Assembly (NCBI RefSeq): GCF_030463535.1
Contig: NC_132899.1
Span: forward strand, 17,523,490-17,587,489
Direction: 5' to 3'
DNA length: 64,000 bases
From: Salminus brasiliensis
Lineage: Eukaryota; Chordata; Actinopteri; Characiformes; Bryconidae
This document shows, one piece after another, positions 1-10,900 of this stretch; position 1 is the stretch's first letter; every line of letters starts with the position of its first letter. A model generated the notes under the pieces. The model did no database searches and was not told the DNA's origin. It saw only the letters and a program-made list of their open reading frames with translations. The translations under genes and the position numbers were made by a program.

Positions 1-382
1 AAGCCTTTCATACGTTCAATGGAAGAGAGTAGGAAACGACTTTAAGTCATTTAAGAGTATTCAGAGCTATTGATCCATTAGCCATGACATTAGAGAACTG
101 CCAGATTCACAAGGTTTTTGTGTGTCAGCGACAATATGTAAATTTGAGAATACACAGAATAAAACAGTACACTGCTCATGAACAGAAAACCTGACTGAGG
201 TAAAGTTATTGGACATTACAGTGTAGCTGTATTTTGTGGCTACAAAGCTGTGCAAAGTTTCAGTGAAACGATTTGGTCAGCTTCCACCTCATCCTGTAGA
301 AACTGACTGTGATTAGGAGATGTAGATAAAGTGTGTGCCAAGTTCATACAGCTGAGCAGATAATCAGGTATGTAAGTGGAGG

Positions 383-2520
383 TTACTCGGCTGTCTGCTC
401 CAATAGATCCTTGACCATCCGCTCTAATGAGAACAGATGATCGTCTGAGTCTTCGGGTACCAGCTGTCTTAGAGCCTCAGCCAGCTCAAACAGGTACTCT
501 GTGTTCTTCCCGCTGGGACCTACAGACTTGAGGATTTGCTGGGCGATCATTTCCAGAGGCGCTGGGCCGAGGTAGTTTGGGTTATCACAGGATCCAATGT
601 AGAGTAGTGTGTCCTGCATTGGTTGGTGTTCTTCTTTAGGATGGAAAGTTACTGTCATCACCCGATATCCACCTTTCTCCCTGTAGTCAAGATACTCCTT
701 CACCTCCTTCTCCCGTCCTGAAGGTAACTTGTAAGCAACACCCCAAACACACCCCTGTCAGTGCAAGAAAGATGAGATTTACTTTTTATTTACGCTGTAT
801 GTACATGCAGCCTCAGAGTACGAAAAATGTTTTTAGGTCCAAATATGTACTTTGATGAGTATTAAAATAACCCATGTCCTGCTATTTTTATACCAAAATG
901 TAATGCATGTATGTAAACAATTTCTGTTTACCCCCCCCCCTCCCTCTGTTGTTCAAACATTATAAACTTCTTATATACACAGAGGCATGCAAACATTTAG
1001 GCACCCCTGGTCTAAATGTGTTACCATGAATAGCTAAGCAAGTAAAACATGACAATTTGCCAAAGATATAAAGGTGACATTACTTTAATATTGAAAGATT
1101 ACTTTTATTTCCATCTTTTACAGTTACAAAAAAAGGGGAAAGGCATAAAACAAAAACTTGCTTCAAAAATATGATGGTATTTAATTGAACTAAACTTTCT
1201 ATTAGGAAAATGTTTCCGCTGTTCTCTTAATAAAATAATTTCTATTCAAAGCTCTATTTTAACATCATTGGACTTGTTTTCTACATTGTTTAGATGTTCC
1301 TTTAAAAACTTCTGATGCTGAATTTTGTGGATCAGGATGCAGGAAAGGTTTTCTTCTGATGACTTTCATTAAGGACATTTGTACATGTGTTGCTTCCCAG
1401 TAGAACAGTGCACCACCATTCCAGAGACTTCCTGAAGATCTCAGTCCAACAGGGGTTCACTCTTCCAGAGTGTTTTTGCTCTTTCCGATCTCTCCTTGAT
1501 CTCTGTTGTTATGGCACTTCTTAATTAATTACGAAGGAAACAGCAACCTAAAAACATGTTACTGTCTTCTTATAGCCTTCTCCAGCTTTGTGAAACTGTT
1601 TCAGGGCGCTAGGCAGCTGCTTCCAGGAGCTTATAGCTGCCATTGATTGTTTGGACAATGTAGTATATAATAAGTTTTGAAATTTGCATCATGGTCTTTT
1701 CTAATGATGATTTCACAAACCATAACCCTAACAGGCTAACAAAGGTCTGAGGCCTTGCTAAAAAGTGTATATAAAGGAAGGATTCTATAGTTTTCAGTGA
1801 CTGCACTCACTAAGCACCCCAGTAAGCAATCATGCCAGGTACAGTTTAGTACTATTTTTCTGAAAGTGATTGTTTATTATAGAGGTCAGTGTAGAGCAAA
1901 GATAAAACAAAAAATGTTTGATATAAATAACTACTCATTTAATCCCCAAATATTACATATAAATATTACATATAAAGATACTGGCCACATTACCTCAGGG
2001 TCTTCAATTAGTGTCACCACTCGTCCAGGCTGTGAAAAATTAAAAAATAAACAAATAAATACATTTAAAAAAAACAAGGTTTTGTAATAACCACTAGTCT
2101 AAAAAAAGAAAAAAACATTAATCCACTAATAGCCATACCGAATTTAATAAAAATAACTGAAAATTACAATAGAAAATTGTGAAGAGCATTAAAACTACAC
2201 TGGTGACTCACTGTTATCTGGTCATCCAGGGCGGAGCTAAACATCTATACCCTTCAAAGCAGTGAGGTAAACCTAGCTAGTGTCATTTTGTCCTGAACAC
2301 GGGGGGGTTAACGACTATGTTAGCTAATTATTCTAGCTACCTAGTAACTAGTGACCATCTAAATACGTGGGTAAAGTCGTTGTACCTTTCCGGGAACCCC
2401 CCGGTGGTCCGTGCTCCCCTGCCAAAACCGGCGACTGAAGCCCCGTATGAAGCCAACGCGCTTCTCCTCGTACGGAAAGTCCACTTTCCAAATCAGAGAC
2501 CCGTAACCGAAAACCCACAT
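383..2520 (-). CDS. chac2: Glutathione-specific gamma-glutamylcyclotransferase 2 (ChaC family), 3 exons
   Basis: Coding exons on the minus strand are 2386-2520, 1994-2029 and 383-754; all introns are GT-AG and phase 0. The product is 180 aa (human CHAC2 is 184). The N-terminus [11 protein letters not shown] is the substrate-binding glycine loop of the family, followed by the [12 protein letters not shown] block. Exon 3 carries the [11 protein letters not shown] segment, in which Glu83 sits at the position of the catalytic glutamate known for CHAC2. CYCPLD/NTEYLF-type C-terminal blocks are also present. From family knowledge, the enzyme cleaves cytosolic glutathione to 5-oxoproline and Cys-Gly with slow, housekeeping kinetics, unlike stress-induced CHAC1. 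The start is the only ATG that gives the family N-terminus. The middle exon is only 36 nt. Intron 2 (755-1993) carries a DNA-transposon remnant. No frameshift is seen. Confidence 0.97.
985..1800. mobile_element. Degenerate DNA-transposon remnant in chac2 intron 2
   Basis: The segment opens with aggcatgcaaacatttaggc, resembling the terminus of a common fish non-autonomous DNA transposon. It continues with stretches I recognise from that family (for example atagctaagcaagtaaaa near 1030 and tcttatagccttctccagct near 1566). The two ends no longer form a clean inverted pair, so the copy is old and probably rearranged. It has no open transposase frame. Family assignment is from memory of fish repeats and should be confirmed with a repeat library. 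Confidence 0.55.
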
Positions 2521-2695
2521 CTCGGACATACCAGCCTAAACGGTCAGCTAAAGAGAGTATCAGTAGTCCATAATGCTGGACGAGCTGGTGGACCAGGACA
2601 GGAGCAGGACAGGACCAGCTGTCATCTCCTCCGGACAGGAGGTCGAGTTAGCACCGGCGACACACACACAACACACCGGAAATGACGCGCGAGGT
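2521..2695 (-). promoter_or_regulatory. chac2 5' UTR and proximal promoter
   Basis: This is the GC-richer stretch directly upstream of the chac2 start codon. It contains ccggaaatgacgcgc at 2676-2690, an ETS-type core (CCGGAA) abutting a CRE/ATF-type TGACG. Beyond 2695 the sequence becomes AT-rich abruptly. In human, CHAC2 neighbours ERLEC1 in a head-to-head arrangement; no such partner gene is visible here on the plus strand. The promoter assignment is inference from position and composition. Confidence 0.5.
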
Positions 2696-2699
2696 TTAA

Positions 2700-4035
2700 A
2701 ATAAAATAATAAAAGTCTTTAATTCATTCTTATTACCAGACCAGATTTTGAGCATTGATTGTTAATTATTATATATAAACATGTTTGTGTTTTAATCAAG
2801 TCAACGTTTATTTGTTATTTGCACCCATGCTTGCGATAAGGCTCAGGTCATTTCTCTCCACAGCACTAATATAATATATATAATGAAAAGTAAGTACTAT
2901 CTATATAATATATAAGGAACTGTATATATTAGACAAAAGATCATCTTAGATAAAATTATATATATATATATATAATGTATTTGGTTAAGGTAACAGTGAA
3001 AAATGTGGTAAGTGACTGTATAACAACAGCACGACACACACCGGCACGCCCTAAAACAGCCGATTCACCAATCAGCACATCCTAATCCAGTCAGCAGGCC
3101 AGCCGGCCCAGGTGCGCCCTGTTAGGGTGGCTGTCTGAGTGCTGGGTTCTACCTGTGAGCGCTGCGTTTGTTGTTAATATGATAAACCAGAGCTGTTCAC
3201 GGGAGTAAAGCCGTTTTGCAGCTTAAAAACAGGGAAATTGGTCAGAGTCGTTGCACAAGTTTTGACGCCAATACAAGTTGGACTGTCCTGGAAAAAGAAA
3301 CAGACCACTGGTGTAACAACGTTGAAGACATCAGCCCAGGAAAACTGCAGCAGTTGATGAAAACATTGTGTGAGTAGTGAAAAGTGACGAGTTATCCTGA
3401 AGCAGAGAGGGAGATATCTGGAAGGGGTCACAGTCACACCTAGCTACATTTTGGGTTTAATGTCTTAAAATAAAATAGAATCGTTCTGCTTTAGAAAGTA
3501 GAGTGTCCGAAGAGCAGATGTGTGGCTGTAACTGCTGGTTTCATATTTGAAACATTGGTTTGAATTTGAACCCGACAGAAGTTTTTACATCAGTATCATC
3601 AAATCTGTGCCGAATGGATCAATCAGAACAACAGAAATGGACAATTAAGAAGGACTTTCTCGTTTGAAGTGATATTCATATTCATGAAGTGATAAGCACT
3701 AAGTAATTCTACTCTTTATCTCAAAACCGTCCTAAAGTAGTCAGTACTGCATCTTGCTGTACCCAAAACAGGATCACATTTACCAGTGTATTATTAAACA
3801 ACCAGCACATGTTCTAAATGACCAGTGTACCAGCATTTTGTAGAAGAGACGATTTCAACCTTATATTGTAGAAGGCTGTTTTCCATTAAAGAAGAATCAT
3901 CTTACCAGGCAAAGACAACATTCAGAAACCATTTAAGCACTGAGCAGGTTCTTTCAGTTGTTCTGGTTCTGTATGGAACAACTGTTCTAAAGTACTATTG
4001 AAGAACCCATAGTATAAGGATGTGGTGATAGAGGT
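2700..4035. other. Gene-free interval upstream of chac2
   Basis: AT-rich sequence with short TA runs (around 2870-2985). No ORF here resembles a protein family, and I see no splice-flanked exon. It separates the chac2 promoter from the minisatellite. Confidence 0.5.
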
Positions 4036-4615
4036 TCTGGCTGCTGTAGGATGTGCTGGTTGGTGTGCCGGCTGCTGTAGGATGTGCTGGTTGGTGTGCC
4101 GGCTGCTGTAGGATGTGCTGGTTGGTGTGCCGGCTGCTGTAGGATGTGCTGGTTGGTGGGCCGGCTGCTGTAGGATGTGCTGGTTGGTGGGCCGGCTGCT
4201 GTAAGATGTGCTGGTTGGTGTGCCGGCTGCTGTAGGATGTGCTGGTTGGTGTGCTGGTTGGTGTGCCGGCTGCTGTAAGATGTGCTGGTTGGTGTGCCGG
4301 CTGCTGTAGAATGTGCTGCTTGATGTGCCGGCTGCTGTAGGATGTGCTGGTTGGTGTGCCGGCTGCTGTGCCGGCTGCTGTACGATGTGCCGGTTGGTGT
4401 GCCGGCTGCTGTACGATGTGCCGGTTGGTGTGCCGGCTGCTGTAGGATGTGCCGGTTGGTGTGCCGGCTGCTGTATGATGTGCTGGTTGGTGTGCCGGCT
4501 GCTGTACGATGTGCTGGTTGGTGTGCCGGCTGCTGTAGGATGTGCTGGTTGATGTGCCGGTTGGTGTGCCGGCTGCTGTAGGATGTGCTGGTTGGTGTGC
4601 CAGCTCCTGTAAGCT
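4036..4615. repeat. 31-bp G/T-rich minisatellite (about 18-19 units)
   Basis: A tandem array with a 31-bp period. Successive copies of aggatgtgctggttggtgtg begin at 4048, 4079 and 4110, and each unit ends with ccggctgctgt. Some units are shortened (near 4231-4270 and 4350-4380). Variants include ttggtgggcc and ccggttggtg. Decayed relatives of the unit continue at lower identity to about 5070. Because 31 is not a multiple of three, the array gives long cysteine-rich reading frames in several phases; these are by-products, not genes. Confidence 0.95.
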
Positions 4616-5339
4616 TTAAGATTTTGTATCAGATGGTTGCTGGCAGCCTTAAGAGGTGTTGCATGGTGGGCCTGCTGCTTTAGAATGTGCAGAGGGGTGT
4701 GCTGCCTGCTTTAAAATGTGCCAGTAATTGTACTGCCAGTTGATGTGCCGACTGCTTTAGGATGTGAGGATTGTGGTGCTACTGCTGTAAGATGTCTGGT
4801 TACGCCTGCAGAATGATGTGCAGATGTGCCAGATGATCGGCCGTGTTGCCATGACATGTTGGTTGGATTATGTACAAGGATGTGCAAGATGGTGTGCCGG
4901 CTACTGTAAAATGTCTGATTGTGCTGACAGCTGTAAGGTGCCGGTTGGTCAGCCAGTAGCTTTGAGATGTGCCGGGTTGGTGTGCTGACAGCTTTAAGAT
5001 GTGCCGGTTGGTCTACCGGTTGCTGTAAGATGTGGTGGATGGTCTGCTGGTTGGTTTGCTGGTCAACAGCTGGCAGCTGGGAGGTGTGTCAGCCAGAAAT
5101 GCACCCGGCAGAAAAGAATCCCTCTCCCACACTCTGAGGAACCTTGTGGTCACAGGTGGAGCAGTTTCAGTACTAGACAGTAGTGCAGCCCGTGAGGACG
5201 CTCTCTATGGTGCGCATGCAGAAGTTTGTGAGATCTGAAAACAGATCAAACCTTTTGAGGCTTCCCTGGAAGAAGAGGTGCTGGCAGACAGATTTCACAG
5301 CTGTCTTGGTGTGAAGCTCATGTTGAGGTCATTATGTCC

Positions 5340-6190
5340 CATTATGTCTCAGTAAATATATTTCTGATGGGGCTATTCACATGAAAGTTTCACCAGCTGT
5401 CTGTAACAACCCTAATAATCCACACATACAAAGGAATGTACAAACCACACATGCAACCAAAGTCCATAAATGATGTGTACTGAAGTTTTAAACACGGTTA
5501 CTGAAATGTATTTACTGCATAGTAGAAAATGATTTGGTTGGTAATGACCGCTTTAAGATGCCTCCAGTATGGAGAAACTAGTCGCATGCATTGCTCAGGG
5601 ATTATTTTGGCCCAATCTTTTACACAAATTGTCTTTGAATCTTGGAGGTTCTGGGGGGTCCTTCTGTAAACTCTGATCTTCAGTTCTTTCCATAGATTTG
5701 TAATTGGATTCAGGTCAGGTGATCGGCTGGGCCGTACTAGCAGCTTTTTTTTTCTTTCTCTGAAACCACGTTTCTTTGGCTCTATGTTTGGGATCAGTGT
5801 CTTGCTGTAATGTCCACCCAACAATACGGTTTATAAGGTCTTGAGAGAGCTTTTTGTTTTTACCGATCACAAGATGCTTGTGTGACACCTTGCTAATGAG
5901 AGACCTTTTTATGGGAATCAATTAGGTCTGAACCAGCTAATATATTTGCACTGATAGGGGCAGGATTGACAGGTTTCAGCTGATTTGGTGGCTTTCCATT
6001 TCTTTTTGCACATTTTTTTTCATCATGTGCTCAATATCTTTTCCCTGTGTTATTACACTTTATCACACACAACTTAATTTATGGACTTACTTGGTTTGGT
6101 TTCTTTGTATGTGTGGATTACAGGGCTTGTTATTTCTCAGTAAACACATTTCTGATAGGGCTATTGACATATCAATATGTTGATTTATTC
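5340..6190 (-). mobile_element. Decayed Tc1/mariner-like transposon
   Basis: The segment contains a broken transposase frame (5498-5850) flanked by related motifs: ctcagtaaatatatttctga near 5348 and ctcagtaaacacatttctga near 6137. The two motifs lie in the same orientation. The right part (about 5940-6170) matches the remembered non-coding portion of a common fish Tc1-like element. Boundaries are approximate. Confidence 0.7.
5498..5850 (-). pseudogene. Tc1-like transposase C-terminal fragment, inactivated
   Basis: In the minus-strand frame ending at 5498 the peptide SPDLNPITNLWKELK matches the signature around the third catalytic residue of DDE transposases of the Tc1 family, which normally reads SPDLNPIENLW. 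Here Thr replaces the catalytic Glu. The preceding QQDTDPKH motif, which carries the second Asp, lies in a different frame (around 5790-5825), so at least one frameshift separates the two. No N-terminal DNA-binding domain is intact. This copy cannot encode an active transposase. Confidence 0.85.
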
Positions 6191-6199
6191 AGTTCTTAT

Positions 6200-7987
6200 T
6201 TTCCCAAACAGTGTAATAAGTGCTGTTTAATTGGATGAAGCTCAGCAGCGTCAGAGTAAAAAAATATTGTACTCATAACAATAGTAGTCATCTAGTAGAA
6301 TCTGTCGCTACTGATGTATTTAGTGTGTGATTACATGTAGCAAGATAAATGTCTTAAAAATATCATGATAGAGTATTTTACCATATCATCCAGCCCTAAC
6401 TTTAGGTATTGTAAAATTAACTAATACATTTTTTTGAGTGAAATGCAGAATTCTTAGCAACTGCCGGGAATCAGAGGCCACTTGCCTATGTTATTGGTAC
6501 ATTGTCATTAGGGTAAAACCTATTTTTGCTATGTATTTGCTGAATGGATTTTGTGGTATTGCAAGTGGATGCTATTGTTGCCAAGTTGCTGGATGGGTTC
6601 TATAAAGTTGCTTATTTGTTGCTATGGAATAACTACGGTGTCAGGCGGTAGCTGTGGTTGGTTGTTTGCTATTAATTTTTTGTATCAGGCCAACATAAGA
6701 AAGCTATGTGGAAACCATATGTCTAATCAGAAAGCTGTATCACCCACAAGCCTGAAATCACCCAGTCAGAATAAACAATCATGTTGATGGCTCAAACTAT
6801 GGGACAAGTTAGCAGCCAAAATCTGGCAACATTATAAATCAGATAGTAACTATGCACATGCCATGGTTCTGACTGATATCTGAACTGCAGCTTATCCACA
6901 GCTTTTAATTTGAGTCTTCATCTGCCATTTGTATTCCTAATGTCTAGCAGATAATAACAACTTAGTCCTAAAACAAGTGAATCAACAAATGAACGACAGA
7001 CGTGTTGTGGTGAAAAGTTTACAAATTTACTCAGCAGACTTAATGGTAGTGTCAAATTACAAATGGTAGTGTTCTTTTACATGATCAATTAACTACAAAA
7101 ATATATTCTAAACCCCAAAAATGCTGAGAGCATTTTAAGAGACAGTACCAAAATATTTCCTTAATCAGAAAATACAGTCCACCATTAACAGATTTTCATA
7201 TACATATATATTAAACATTTGACTACAATATCTTAAAATTACATTCCTAAATTACATTATGCATAACTGGCATAAAAAGCTGACAGTAAAAAAAAAAAGG
7301 ATTAAAAACCAAGCCCCTTAAAAAGTACCCCTAAAAATTACAGCAAATGTGCTACACAGTAGTGAAAAAGTACCTACATTAACTACAATGTTCTCTTTCT
7401 CTTTTCTTTTTTTTCTTGCCTGGACGGAGGAAAAAGGCATTACTACTTCTTTTAGAGTACTTAGTAAAAGTATTTGATATACATGTGGTTCATCAGGACT
7501 CAGGAAGTTTTAGCTCTTTAGTACAGGTCCTAAGACTCCTAGGTGTTCATATCCTAAATCCCGTCCAATAACTGTTGGTATCTTTTCCCTTGTGAGACAC
7601 AATATTCATGTAGATTTTCTTCAATCATATACAAAAATCATGCGTGTAAAAATTTAAATTAACAGATAAAAGTTATAAAACATAAAAAGGAATGCCCCTG
7701 TCACCATTCTTCTGCTCTGCGACACAGATGGCATAGCTGCAGCCCCACAGGAGCGCAAGGGACATACAGAAAGGTGAAAGGAGGCTGGTGCTGGGGGGGG
7801 TCGGGGGGTCGGGGGGCGGTGGTTGTTATGGAATCGGAGATACAGTGGTTGGTCTTGGCAGGCACAGGTGGTGGTCCCTCTGACAACCCCCTGGTGTAGC
7901 AGGCATTCCTCTCTCCAGGGCTTCACATGGTTCAGTAGTGATACTAGCAGTAGTGTTCAGGTCTTCAGCAAGGCCGGAGTGGACGTT
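6200..7987 (-). other. llgl2 3' flank, including probable 3' UTR
   Basis: No coding exon is recognisable. The right part, up to the llgl2 stop codon at 7988-7990, is expected to be llgl2 3' UTR; the polyadenylation point is not determined. A G-rich run (ggggggtcggggggtcgggg) lies at about 7795-7820. A degenerate TTGCT-rich stretch lies at about 6550-6670. Confidence 0.4.
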
Positions 7988-10900
7988 TCAGGCACAGGTT
8001 ACAAGGCTTAATCTACAACGAGAAACAACATACAAAAACAATTGAATGTTTTATGACCAAAAAAAACAATCTTTGTTTAACTGGTTTCACCCAGAAGTGT
8101 AAACATGAAACCTAATTGAACCATTCTACTTAAAGGGGCCATAGACTGTCAACCTTTCCCAGCATAGTTTTTAAAATCATTCAAAATAGAATCCTCGAAC
8201 TAAAACAGAGATGCGATTTAGTTATAGTGGTGGAACGGTAAAACATGACTGACTTCAGGAAAGACTGTTGTTGATACTCGAGAACAGCTCCTCACCTCCA
8301 GAGTCTGCTAGCTATAAGAATAGTTTGCTATGTGAACCAGGCCTCATTATCTCTGCTTATATTGTGCCATTTGAAGTTTGCTTCTTTAGTTTTTACCTGG
8401 AGCTATGAGGATGAATAATAGAAGTCTCTTTCTTTCACCATTTTTTTTTTCACCAGCTAAGTGGCTATGTTTAGGATAAGGATATTGATATTGGCTGGTT
8501 TATGGCACCAACAATGACTTAAAACCTACATATTCTAGCTTAGTTTTAACACGGTCACGTAAGACAGTTAATTAGTGTTTTTGTAACAGTGTTGCTATCC
8601 TCTCACTTCCCTACTTTGGCTTTCAGAAAGCCCACATTTGCTCCAGTTAAACTCTTCTCTTAGAAAATGATTGTTCAGATTATATATATTTTCTCATTTT
8701 ATATATATATATATATATATGAAAAAAAAAAATTTATACAATATATAAAATGCTTACCTCCATTACTTAGCACCTTGCCTGATGTTGGCTTATTTTTCAG
8801 GCTGTTTTCCAAAAACATCCTTAAACCACACAAGCAAACATGGCAGATGTCAAATAACATGTTAGCACAATGCTAAGTATGAAAGCAGGCAAGCACAGCA
8901 ACAGAGGACACTTACTGATCTCCTTCTAGTGATTTTTGGATCTCCTGAAGCACATCTGTAAAAGTAGCAGGAGACCAAAATGACACGACTATCTAAACTT
9001 TCAGATGTTCTCCAACCAAATAGTCTCCAAGCAGTATAACAAACACTAAACAGCATTATGAGGTCAGGTAAAATGATGTCTTTCAATAATGTATACATAA
9101 ACATGTATATACCAACCTATATTTCATTAGCACAGTCAAAGTATGATAGGAAACAGTATGGTTATTGTGCAGACGTGTGTTTGTTATGGATCATGCATAC
9201 ATAAATGGTTGCACTGGACAAGTTATGACTTTGCAGACAAATACGACTGATGCTTACGGCAATTCTTGCACATCACATTAAAAATACAAAGCAAGCAACA
9301 TAGAAACAAACTCGAGCATTCTTTAACACCGCCCTTTCTTCCATGTTTAAACTTTGGCAGAATTTCAATGGCCTTTTTTATGCTACTGCTACTTGTTCTA
9401 AAGGGCCACTGTTAACTCATGTACTCACTCTCATCATTCAGCAAAGCATGCTCCATTACTTGTCTAGCAGAGTTTTCTGGAACATACAAGCATTTGGGTA
9501 AGTTCAGCGAAGGCTTGCCGACGTTTGAGAGAACACTTAAGCAACAAACAAGCTTTTGTTGATGATCATCTCATTACTTAAGGACACTGCTTGAGTCTTG
9601 AACAGTAACCCTGTATTTTGCTCACTGTCGAAATGCTTAGCAGAGAAACAACTGGAATGAAGTGGTTATTTTTCTATTTAATAAAATGGTTGGTGAAATC
9701 CAATGGCAATAAGAGGTTTATTAGCTCCTAATCTACATATCTTAAAAATCAAATAATGCTGAAACAATTATTACATTTTAAAATGAATGACCATACTATT
9801 GCCATACTTGTACATAAACATCCTGCTAGCTTCACATAACTTGCAAATATATACAGTTAGAAATCATGAATTAAACCATTTCACTCCAGCAGTGTCTGAG
9901 CACAGCCAAACAAGCAAGACTTGACATTCTCTGCCAACAATACAACATAACAATGGTAAGAAGAATGACACATGAACAACTGTTGAAAAGGTGAATTAAG
10001 TGAAACAGCAGTCAATAAAGCTGACGACATGCATGTTTTAGTACTGGATGCAATGCTTCTACAATGATCATTCAAAGACCGTTTCATTACAAATCTCACC
10101 ATAGCTGTCGCTGTTCCTTCTAAAGTTTCTGCAAAGATAAAACAAAACAAGCACAGTGTAAAGCAAGACTTTTGTACATTACTGAAAACAGTAATAGCTT
10201 TCATTGTATAGTTACTAAAAGGTCCACTAGGAACTCATTCTCTGAGCCATGTGAAGGGAACCGATAAGATAATCTACCCATGTTCCGTAGACACTCCATC
10301 GGGTTGGTCTCTGTGAGCTTGGCTAGAGTGTGATGTGGGCCTGGTTTGGGAAGGAACCTCCACTAGACAGCGGGGTTCCACCATCCAGCGTGCAGAGAGA
10401 GAAAAGCGCTCAAACTCGGACGGAGAGATCAAGTAGAGCCCTGAAATGCAAGGCATTGTAAGGCTTGTTTTGCGTTCCATGAAGTGAATCACTCCGAAGA
10501 TGAATAAGGGTAAAGTTAGGGCAAGTGTCCATCAGTGTCTGTACCAAAGACCTACCTTGGCCATGCTTGGTGAAAACACAGGATGCAATTCCACTCACAT
10601 CCTCTCTTCGTATGCAGGGGTAGTGCACTTGCATTTTGATTGACGGCAGAGAGATGACATGTAGCTCGCCTTGATTGGTTAACACCACCAAGCTGCTCTC
10701 TCCATAGTCCTCAACACGGCTGCTTCCAAACCAGGCCACACCCGCCCGACGCACTCGAGAACCGTCAATTGCTGTCAGTTTAAGCTTTGCTTTGCTGCTC
10801 ACTTTAGGCAAATTGAATAACTGTGAACAAAAACAGAGGAAAAAACTAACAAAACTCTACACCAACTCTACCGCTCACTAACAATGATTATCCAACTGAT

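Noticed and set aside
4313-4581. Overlapping cysteine-rich open frames (79 aa each) in the minisatellite
   Set aside because: The 31-bp period rotates the frame, so open frames arise in several phases. The peptides simply repeat the DNA unit and have no family.
4036-4615. Regularly spaced repeat resembling a CRISPR array
   Set aside because: The units are contiguous with no unique spacers, and the host is a vertebrate.
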